DNA of 63,831 nt from NCBI GenBank assembly GCA_010279815.1, contig QEOQ01000256.1, positions 459,571 through 523,401 on the forward strand, written 5' to 3'. Origin of the DNA: Brachionus plicatilis (taxonomy: Eukaryota; Rotifera; Eurotatoria; Ploima; Brachionidae). The stretch's first letter is position 1, and the number at the start of each line of letters is the position of its first letter. A program made the position numbers and the translations under genes. Shown piece by piece: positions 33,229 to 45,200 of this stretch. Under the pieces are notes generated by a model. That model saw only the letters and a program-made list of their open reading frames with translations, was not told the DNA's origin and did no database searches.

Positions 33229-36200
33229 TCATTTAATACCATAAAGTTCCCTTAACTTTTCTCGTTGTTTCAGATCCACAGCCATTTGGTAATCGACCAG
33301 TGCTTCGTCTTTCATATCCAATTTACCTTTGCAGTCTGCTCTTAGCTTGTACAACACGGCATCGTTAGGCGACAGACTGATAGCTTAAAAAAACACATTA
33401 TTTTACTCGTATTTTCTATGGTTTTGTTTATCACGTTTTCAATCTTCTTGAAATTAATTTTCTGGTCATTAAGAGAATTTATCATTAGTTGTAAAGTTAA
33501 AGAAGAGAAAATGTTTCAAATGAATCATTAAAAGTTAATTTATCAAAATATAGATGCAGTTTTGAAAAAGATTTTTTGAGAACTTGAAAAGCTGATTTGA
33601 AGCAATGCCAATTTTTTTTTTAATTTTTCCTAATAATTAACTGAAAGTACTCAAAAAAATAAGATTTTAATTAAAAAATAATTGCAGATAAATTTTTAAA
33701 AATTGGAAAAAAATTGAAAAAGAAATAAAAAAATAAATTTTCTTTTTACTTATTTTCTTATTATGAGCCGCTTCGCTCACAGCAGCCAACTGAAATAAAT
33801 GCTGTGAACAGAGAGAACGAGAGTCAAAAAACAGGAATCTGATCATATATGGAATTGAATTAACAACAAAAGAAAACGGTGACAGGAAAACGGATGAAAA
33901 ATCAAGAATAGAAGAAATCTTTTTTGTACTTAAGATTAACAAGGAAACCATAAAAAAAATAACTCGATTTAAAAATGGTTTAATTTTTTGTGTTTGAATT
34001 TGTATCCAATGTTGAAATAACATTGAAAAAGTGCGATGTTTCAAATATTTTTTTCAGTTTAAAAAAAAAATTATTTTAAGTTAATATTGCAAACATTAAA
34101 AACATTGTTTTTTTTAATAATTCTGACTTTGAGTTTGTGATATGATGATCTTTAAGAAAATATTTGTAGTTCAAAAACTATCTAAGTTCTGTTTTGCATT
34201 TTTTTTAAATTGAGCATTTGGTAAATCGCATCAAACGAGCTTCAATTATCATTAAAGTAAAAGTTTTTAAAGAAAAAAAAAAGTTTTTTGAGTCTAGTCG
34301 GTTAGGTGAACTAAAGTTCATCTATTACTGGAACAATTTTTGTTCTCAGGTTTTATGAACCATTAGTTCACCTAAACTAAAAATTGTTCACCTAATTTGA
34401 CATTTGATCACTTAATTCTATTTTGGCTCAGCTTTACGTGAACAAAAAAAAAGGGGAAATTATAGTTCACAAGACTCGAGAACAAGAATTGGTTGCATAA
34501 AAGGTAAACTATGGTTCATCTATCCGACTAGACCAAGTTTTTCAACGATTGAATATTAAGAAAAAAAAATTAATAATAATAATAATAATAATAGTGAATA
34601 TTTTACGATCAATTTAGTTTTACTAAATTAACAAAGCAGAACGACTAATGTAGTCCTGCTATAGTAGACTTTTAATTCTTTTAGGTTATTTCTACCGACG
34701 TATTTGATTTGGTTGATCTTCTTTATTGTTACTGTTACACAATAATATGCCTCTTTTTCACAAAATTGATAATTATGCTTCTTTTTTTTTCTTTTTTTTT
34801 TTTCACATATATTAGTTTAGAAAATCCAATTTTCAGTTTTGAATATTTCAATTTTAAACATTTCAAAAACTTGTTTGTTTGTTTTTCTTTTTTTTTTTAC
34901 TCCAGTTATTGTTTTCTTTATCTCCTTACAGCCATTCGGATCTCGTTTAACAGACAAACAGTCAATAACAGGAAAAATCTCCGAAAGGTAATTATTCTTC
35001 TTTTTTTCTGTGTCCACCGACATTGTCTAGTGTGTTTTTGAACTGGTTGATCGAACTTGCTGTTACAACCGACGTTGGTAACGCATTCCATTTATTAACT
35101 TTTCTGTTAGATAGGAAGTTTCGTCTTTCTTCACATTTTGTTAGCTGCGAGCGAATTCGATGCTTAGCTCGCCTAACACCTCCACTTGAACCATCATTAT
35201 TCACTGGAGCACTTAACTTTGCATCATAATACCAATTGACTTGATTGAATTTGTTTTGAATTTTATAAAATTGTATCAGATCTCCACGCTGTCGCCTTTC
35301 TTTTAAAGTTTCTAATCCCAGATTAGCTAGCCTTGACTCATAATTCAAATTTCTTATTTGTGGAACTAATTTCGTTGCTCGTCTTTGAGGCAGACACACA
35401 GTATTCTAGATGCGGTCTAACATATGTTTTGTAAAGTTGCAAGAATGATTGGGCATCCCAATACACAAATGTTTTCTTGAGCATTCCAAGCATTTTGTTG
35501 GCTTTATTTACGCAGCTATCAATTTGATCATTCCTTTTGAGTTTGTTGTTCACCATAACACCAAGGTCGCGCTCATTTGTAGTCTCAGCTAATTCAACTC
35601 TGATATCATTCGCATTTACCATTGATATTCCTTGTTTACCAAAATTCGAGTTGCCAATATACATTACTTTACATTTGGATTCTTTGAACTCCATTCTCCA
35701 GCGCTTCGACCACTCAACCATCTTGTCAATGTCCTCTTGTATAAGCATTTGATCTCTAGTATTTCTAATGACACTGATCAATTGTTGTCATCTGCAAACA
35801 GCTTACAAAATTGACTTACAAGTTCCGACAAGTCATTTATGAAGATCAAGAATAATAGCGGACCAAGAACTGAACCCTGTGGGACCCCACTTAGCACATC
35901 AACCCAATCAGATTCGTACTGACCAATTACTACTCTCTGCTTCCTATCATGTAGAAAGTATTCGAACCATTCCAAAAGCTTACCAGTAAACCCATAAATC
36001 TTTAGTTTAATTTTTAAAAGCTTATGTGAAACGCGGTCAAACGCTTTTGAGAAATCTAAAAATACAACCACTGAACTGAATCCTCTACTCAAAGCCTCAG
36101 TGACGATATCTAAAGTTTCCAGTAAGTTGGTAACACAGGATTTTGTTTGCATGAATCCATGTTGATGTTGGCTGACAAAAGATTGTGTACCATTAAATGC

Positions 36201-39200
36201 CTAACCATTTCATCTCTTATTAGTTTCTCCATAAGTTTTATTTGTATCGACAGGAATGATATTGGGCGAAAAAAAAATAAATTTTTTGTCTTTTTTTTCT
36301 TTTTAATTATTTTTTATATTATTTTATCTTATTTAAAATTATTTTTTATTTGAAACTGAAAAAATTATTTGAAACATCGCACTTTTTCAATGTTATTTCA
36401 ATATTGGATACATTTTGTAATTCAAACACAAAAAATTAAACCAAATAGATCTGAAAGTTCAAATAAAATACCATCAGTTTTAGTCGAGCTTCAGAGTACT
36501 CGAGACAGAGATAATGCCTTAGCAGGAGCTAGGGGGCTTCATAAAATTGATGGCATGTATGATAGGGTCTTTAATAACCCTGACCTAACGGAGACCGAGA
36601 GAGTATTTGAAAAACAACTGAGAGAAGAGAGAGAAAAATTGAATGAAACCTAAGAAAAAGATCGCACTAGGTATAAATTGAATCTTATCATTTTAAGAAT
36701 TACTAAGGGAATATTATATAAAAATCTTAATGTTCCATTTTCCTAAAAATTCCTCAAGATTCCATAAAAAGAATTTTAATATGGGTTTTGGTATAAAGAT
36801 TGCAACAAGCCATTTTAAAATAACTAGAAACTTTTTTTAACATTTTTTAGGGTAAAAAAATATCTATGATTGGCAAAAATTATTAAAAAATAAGTGATAA
36901 ATAATTCCCAATAAAATATCTTAAAATATTAAAAATACCTGTAGAAAAATCTTTGCCCGCAAGCTTATAATTTTCCATTTTGTAAAGCAAAATTCCGCGA
37001 TTCATGAACAAATGCGATGTATATTTGCCATACTTTATGGCTTCGCAAAGGTCTCTGAACGCCCCGGAAATATCCCCAGCCAAAGCTCTGGCAATGGCTC
37101 TATTCTGATAAGTGCTCTCGTCTTTCATGTGGCATTTATCAATAGCCATGTCTAAATTTTTCAATGCCTGACTGAATTGTTTGTGTAGCAGGAGAACGTT
37201 TGCTGAATTAAAATAGGCCAGACCAAACATTGGATCCATAAGCAGTGCTGATTGATAGTCTCGCATGGCATTCACATTATCAGCCATAAACTAAACAAAA
37301 ATATAATTTTATTTTAGAGAAAAAAAAAGAATATTCATCTTTTAACTTGGTAAATAACTCCGCGGTTAACCAACAATTCTGCATTAGGTCTAATTTTAAT
37401 TGCTTGGTTAATGTCTTTCAAAGCAGCCAAAGTATCACTCATTTGCAAACAAACTACAGATCTACCCTCATAAGCAGGAATAAATTCTTTGTAATAACAA
37501 AAAAATTAATTATTAATTTAACTTTGGTTTAAAATACTTGGTTTCAATTGAATTGCTTTGGTGAACTGGTCCCAGGCTAGTTTAAACCGACCTGTTATTT
37601 GGAATAAATAAGCCAAGTTTATGTGAGCATCTAAGTTGTCGGGATAAAGGTCTAGAACAGTTCCGTAGTCCTTTTGAGCTTTTTCAAACGCTTTATCATG
37701 ACCCAAGTCTACATAAACATTGCCACGAGATATAAGTGCATTGAAAAATCTCGGATTGATTTGATAAGCTTCGCTAAGAACAGATATGGCCTCGGAGTAT
37801 CTCTCAAGCCTATAAAAATACTAAATTCACTAAGGTAAAAAATTTATAGTTTTTATATATTAATTGGCTGCTTGATATTGAAAACCCATCTTTTAAATAC
37901 AATACATCAAATAATTGAATTAATCATGAATTTGTTTTTTTATTTATTAACAGAATCAAAGGGGTATCCTTGAGGACAAAATCACAAAAATTTTTAAGGT
38001 AAAATATTTTTCGATTTGTTTTTTTCCTCTATCTTTAAAATATATTTTACGTTTTTAGAAAAATATATTTATAGAAAAAAATTAATCGAAAAATATTCTA
38101 CCTTAAATTTGATAGCTTAACTTTTTTATAATTTTTTTATATGCGTACTTTTTTTTAAATGTTGAATTCTAAATTAAATTTAATCTAGACAGATATATCT
38201 AATTTCCTGAATTTGAGTTATGCAACCTTATTGATGCGACAAAAAAATTATCATCACATTTAAGATGAAAAAGACAGCCATCTTGATAATATTTTTCAAG
38301 TAATTCAGATTCAGCTCCAACGATGAATTGCGAAAATCCAATTTTGGCAGAAAAAAATCAAGGTCTATTGTCGCAGAGCCTTAAATTTTTTTTTGTTATT
38401 TTTATGAAAAAAATTTAATATTCTATTTAAAATACATAAATTTTCTTAAAGATATTTTGATGATCTTTTTAAAAGTATCAGGTAATTTTAGAGGGTGTTG
38501 GTGAATGTTTTATGGTGTTTTTTTTTCCATTTAAAATTTTAATGTTGTTTTTTTTTTCAAATCAAAAAGGCAAATGTAAATAATTTTTTTTTTCATATTT
38601 TTATATTTTCTGATATTTTTGGTGCAATGTTTAGAAAATTTTTATTTTAGATTTTCACAGAGTTGCTTAAAAATCACAAGTCTCAAGTCAAGTCCAAGTC
38701 CGGACTTTTTTTGTTTTTTTTTTCAAAAGTCCGACCAAAGACTTTGATTTTTTTTTTAAGTCCAAGTCGAGGCTTTAAAATTTTGAATACTGAAGAAGAA
38801 ATTTATGCTAAAATTGCAACAAAATTCTGATATAGGGCAAATCTTTTGCATTAGACAACCCAAGAGTATATAAATTTTTTGATATGAAGCCTGATCTAGC
38901 AAATTAAAAAAAAAATTCTAGAATTGGACTTTTTTTTTTTTTAATTTTAAAGTCAGGACTTGGACTTAGAAAAAAAAAAGTAAAAAAGTCTGGACTTTTT
39001 TTTGGGACTTTTAAACAACTTTGGATTTTCATAATGAATTTTTTTTTATTTTCTGAAATATTGCACAAAAAATATCAGAAAATACAAAATATGAAAATGA
39101 AAAAATTTTAAAATTATTTTACCATCAAAAATGCTTTATTGCAAAAATGAGGTAATTAGATATAAATTTATCTTTTAAAATCGTAAAATTATCGAGCAAG

Positions 39201-42200
39201 ACACTTCAAAACATTAAAGATAATTCGCTCACTCACAACAGAATCATTTTTTTTTTAAACAGTTTGAGAAAATTTCAAAATGTTTAAGGTTTTTATAAGA
39301 AATTTCATTAAAAATTCATAAAAAATATTTGAAAAAAAAAATTTTAAGTCAAATTTGACTTTTACCTTAATTTTTGACTTGGATATTTCAATTGAAGCAA
39401 ATAGAAAAAAAATGAAGAACAAAAAATACTGCGAATTTCTTTCTACAGTATATTAAACCAGATATTTTTGTGAGGAATTTTTATTGACATATGGAGAAAA
39501 TATTTTTTTATTAATTTTTAAATTTTTTTAAGATCTAAATAATGAATTTTTTGATACGTCATCAGAAATTTTGGGCATAAAATCTTAATAAGTCGCATCA
39601 AGTTTAACTAAATAAAAATATTATTAATATTTTGTTCTGTACGGAAAAAATTATGTTGTGTTCTTTTGAATTGATTTTAAAAAAAATAAAATTATTTTTG
39701 GGTCTTGTACCATTCGTGGACAATTGTCCATGGACAACGATATATATCTGTTTGTAAAAAAATTGCCCAGGTATTTTTTCAATTGTCCATCTTTTTTTCA
39801 ATTTGTCCACTAATTATTCAAATTGTCCACGAATTTTTTAAATTGTCCAGGTAATTTAACACTTTTTTTTTCTTCGAAAAATTGTCCACCAAACAGACAT
39901 ATATCGTTGTCCATGGACAATTGTCCACGAATGGTACAAGACCCTTATTTTTAAATTAATCCACCATGACTATTAACAACTTCATTACATTATTTATATG
40001 AACAAAATTTTTGATTAAAGATGAAATAAACTTTTTATGGGCATTTCTCCTCGAAAAATTTTGACATGTTTCCTTGAATTTTTAATCAATTTCTTCTTAA
40101 AATTTTGTGTATAATAATTCGTAGTAAAATTAAAATTAAATCTTGAATCTCCAAATTCTGTTAGTTTTATTTTAACAATGCCCCATCATAAACAGTACTG
40201 AACATTTTTATTTTAAGTCTAAGAACTTTTGAAGTACTCCAGCAATTTAAACGATTTATGTGAAAATTTAAAGCTCATGAATTTCTCTATAATTATATGG
40301 GTAGATCTTTTCTGATCTCTTCTTTTCTGATTTTCCAAAAACGAAAATTTAAAAAATTTAATTTTTAAATCAACAATTTAATTAATAGAGTATTAAAGAA
40401 ATAAAGCTACATTAGTGATTTATATAACCATTAGATTTTAAGATATCTAAAAATTTCTAGATTAATTTTTCCAAAATTTAAAAAAAAAAAAAAAATTTTT
40501 CAGTAAATTAAAAGGTAAAATGTACATAACTTTAGATTTTTACATTTTCATATTTTTATATTTTCTAATATTTTTAGTGCAATATCTCAAAAAAAATTTA
40601 TTTTGAATTTTAACTAAGTTTTTTTTTTTAATTTTTCAGAAATATTGTACAATAAATATTAGAAAAATATTTCCATTTTGCCAATTAAAAGAATTATAAC
40701 TTTAGTTTGTAAAATAAAAATTTACTTGTGTAAGCAAAGACCTATCATGTGTTGTATATCAAAATCACTGGGTGAATAAACCGCTGCCATTTTAAAATCA
40801 TTCAATGCATTGAAGTAGTCTTTTGTATGAAAATAAAGGAGACCTCTATTGATGAGGACTTTGAATTTAAGGAAATCGCCAAGCATTAAAACAATGCTGA
40901 AATCTTTCAAAGCATTTTTGAAGCTTTGTATTTGTTCGTAACAAAGAGCTCGGTTAAAATAAGCCAAGGCACATGTTTGGTCCAAATTGATGGCTTCAGT
41001 AAGATCTTTTATGGCGTAATTGAATGATCTGGACATATATTTGAGAGCACCTCGGTATAAATAGCCGCGAACAGATTTTGAATTGAGTCTGACTGCTTCA
41101 TTACAGTTTAAGATCGCTTTGGTGTATCTCTCTTGCATTCCGTAAATACATGCTCGAGCCAAAAAAGCTTCGAACAAAGAAGGATCAAGAGCAAGGGCTT
41201 TGTTGAAGTCTTGGATGCATCGCTGGTGCTTCAAATGAACTCGAGCAATGCCTCTGTGGTAAAAAGCCTAGAAAATTAATAAATTTATTCTATTTTTTAA
41301 AGTTTTTATTTTAATAAGAACGATCTGTTCTTCTTTAAAAAAAAATTTGTTCTATGAAAAAAATTGAATAAAAATGAGATTTATTTCTAAAATTTTTATC
41401 AGAAAAAATTTTGATATTTAATTAGAAAAGGTAAATTAATCGTTAATGTTTTTTATAATTTTTAAAATTTAGTGATTTCTTTTCTCAAATTTTCCAAAAA
41501 ATTTTAAAGTTCCAGAAATTTAAAATTTAAGTGGTATCTAAATTTCTAATTTTTGACTTGAAATTCGAAAACTACGTCCTTTGAAACCTAAATTTTAATT
41601 ATTTTTGGGGGGCTAAAAATATAAATTTTGTACCCAGGGGTCTAAAAATAACTAACTCTTTAAAAGTTGTAGTTCTTTCAGGCCCAGATATTCAATGATA
41701 AAATTAAAATATTTCAAAAAATCATATATATTCTGAAAGAGCTTAAAATATACACTCTGATGTATATTTTTATTTAAAAAAATGTCAATTTTATTTATTG
41801 AAAAACAGCCAGAAACAAAACTTATCGTATGTAAAGTAAAAGGAAAAATTAATTAAATTTTTATTTACATAATGATTTAATAATATATTAAAATTATTTT
41901 TACTATATAACTTTTAATTTTTTTAAAAGAGCAAAATTTATTTATTAATTGATGATTTTTTTTAATTTGACTTTTTGCAATACATTAAATGACATTTAAC
42001 TAAATTTTGTGACAACTAATACTTATAATTTACGAATACAAATACATTAAATTAACGATTTAATATTTTTTTTAAATGACGTTTAATCAAAATGATGTTA
42101 TAATATTAACTCTTTGAAAAATATACATTGCATGATTGCTATGTGGGTGAGCTATTTTTCCCAATAATTTTTATTTAAATTTAAGATAAGAAAAGTGTAA

Positions 42201-45200
42201 AAAATAAAAATTTTTCACTCTTTCTGTCTCAAGGTTTTTACCAGAGTTTCTCAAAATTTTTTTTTAACAATATATTTTGTTCTGTGTACCATGCCAATGT
42301 TTTGAATAAGGCACCCGAGAAATTCCGCGACATTTTCCGTTCTATCTTTTGCGACTCTAATTCCCTATGCTTACCCTATCTTTGCCCTAACCTATTTATT
42401 AGAGAGAGTCCACTAATAATAAAAATAAATTTTTGATATAAATGAGATAAACACTAATGGAAAAATTAAATTTTTTACGAACTACATTTGATGTAAGATT
42501 TTGTATTCTTACCAAATAATACGTAAAATTGCGTTAAATTTCGTAAAAATGGTATTTGCATAGTATATCTTAAGAACTGCAGCAAAATCATAATTTGTTT
42601 TGTTTTTCAATTCTTTTAAAGTTCTAAATTAATCTTTTAGATATCTCTACCGTATGGGTATGACAATATTTAGGGAAAAAATAAAAAAATTTTAATTTTC
42701 TTTCTATTACTTTGACTTAAATATCCTTTTTTGTGTTTTTTTAATTTTTTTTACCTTGTATAATTTTATTTTAATAAATTTTTTTTCTTATACCGTAAAC
42801 TCGAGACCAATTCTCTTGGAATAATGTCAAAATTTGGGTTTATTCTATTTGTTTGTTTATTATGGAACTAATACCATTGAAGCCATGTTAAAAAAATTTT
42901 CTTTTTTTTTTAGAATAAACGTTGACTGAATAAAAAAATTTATTTGATTATATTGCCTAATAATTTTACCACTTTAGTCCCGAGGTGGCTTTTTTCTACC
43001 GCGTTTCTTTGGTGTTAATTAATTTTGCTGTTCAGTAGTTATATTTGTTGTTTCTTTATTTGAACTAGTTGTTTATTAGGCAAAATAATCGGGTCTGGTC
43101 AAAAGTTTGACCACTTATCACAAAATTTACTTTAAAAAAATCTCCCGTAAAAAATATGAACACATGATCTTGAAATTGACTATTAAAATTTACATAGTCA
43201 ATTTTATGAACAAAAAATTCTATTTTCCAAAAGCAAAAAATAATTTATCTTTTTTAGCTAGGTCTTTTAGTGAAGAACCAGGAAAAACCTTTGGATTTTA
43301 TACAAAAAATTACCCGGGTACAATGAATAAAATCAAAAGTAATTTTTTGACCTTCTTTTAAAAATCGCCTCTTTACAATTAGCTTATGTTAAAATAAGTG
43401 ACCATTTTTTGATAAATAAATATATGAGGCGATTTTTTTTAAATATTTTTTATTTTTAATTTAAATTTAAATAAAGTTGAGTTAGCCAAACTGGTGCCGG
43501 CGGACAAATCTTTCAATGAATGCTGGAGAAAAGCAGAAAAATGCCTAATTACAGAAAAGGCAGGCAAACGAAATAAATAAATTGATTTTTAAAAAAAATT
43601 AAAATCATCTTTTAGCAAACGAAAAAAAATTACTTTACAAATATTTACATAAATTTAGAAAATATGACAAAATATTACATTAAATTGTATAATTTTACGT
43701 AAAATGATGTAAAAAAATGGCATCTTGAAGTTGATGATCAATTCAAAATATCATTTCAATTCAAAAAGTTTATCTTTAGATATAAAAACAAATCTTTGAT
43801 TTAATGGAAATAATTGTAATGTAAAATGCTTTACATGCAATGTAGATTTAGAAAATAAGAAAAAATTGAAAGAACATTTTTTCAATCCATTGATAAAATC
43901 GATTTTCAATTTAGTTAACTGATTTTTTGTAAAGTTTTAATTTTATTTTATTACTTATTTTGAATTTTTTATTTGAATTTCTTTTTTAAATTTAATTGAG
44001 AATGCGAAACACAAATACTTTTGAAACAAAAATTTTCAAATAAACTTTACAAAAAATCAGTTAATACATTTAAAAATTAAAATCGATTATCAATGGACTG
44101 AGAAAATATTTTTTCAATTTTTTTTTATTTTCTAAATCTACATTGCATGTTAATCATGTTACATTACAATTATTTAATTTAAATCAAAGATTAAGTTTAA
44201 AATCTAAGGATAAACTTTTTGAATTGAAATGATATTTTGAATTGATCATCAACTTCAAGATGCCAAAAAAATGTAATAAAGTGTAATGTTTTTTTTCAAA
44301 AATTTTTTTATAAAATTCAAATATTTTTATTTATTTTCCACTTTTTCCTCTAAAATCCAATTTTTTTTGGCCGTAAGCGTTTTTGTAATATTTCGTAATA
44401 TTACGTAAGCTTACATTTTCTGACGTAAAATTACGTAAAATAACGTAATCTTACCCATTATACAGTTTAACTTTAAACACTGTAATAAATTTTTTTTCAA
44501 TTCAAAAATAAATGGATTTAAATGAATTTCTTCAGATCGACTCTTTAAATCATCTAAAAATGTTGATGAACACTGCTGTTAAAATTTGTAGATATTTGAG
44601 ACAAATGACTTATCTTGATCTTAATAAAGAGAACTTTAAATGTGGGGGTCTTCAAAAAATTTTCGAGATTGATCTGAATGAACATTTGCTGGGTACAGAT
44701 AAACAGATAAATAAAAAATTTGGGGTTTTATTCAAATTGTGTGGTTAATACCTTTTTTTAAATGAATTTAATAAATTTTTAAATAATTTTTGTGTTTTTT
44801 TTTTCCAAATAACTGATCGTATTTATTTAAGAGGAAATACAAAAATACATACTTGAGCATTTTCAGGATTTAAATCGATGACTTTATCGAATGAACTATA
44901 GGCATCAGTGTAATGTTTGGTTTCAATAAAGCACTGGCCTTTCATGAAATATGCGTCAATCAGATCTTTTTTGTTGGCCTTTAGTCCGGTCAAATTTGCC
45001 ATTTTGGAAAAGGAACTGCTCGTGGTCGACATGTTTTTACTGCTTTTAGTTTCATCAAAATTTAGATCTATCGACTTTTCAAAAGCCATGACTGCTTCTT
45101 TCCACTTTTTAGCTTTCATGTACACTCTACCAAGCAAATTGTAAATACTTGTGGTCGCTTTTACTTTCAACTCTTGTTCCAAAACACTGATGGCTTTGTC

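Noticed and set aside
33667..34044. 125-aa minus-strand ORF
   Set aside because: Ser/Phe-rich, runs through repeat R and A/T sequence; probably chance.
34709..35041. 110-aa plus-strand ORF rich in Phe/Leu
   Set aside because: It is antisense to the LINE 2 3' region and its composition is that of T-rich DNA. No membrane-protein pattern beyond T-codon bias.
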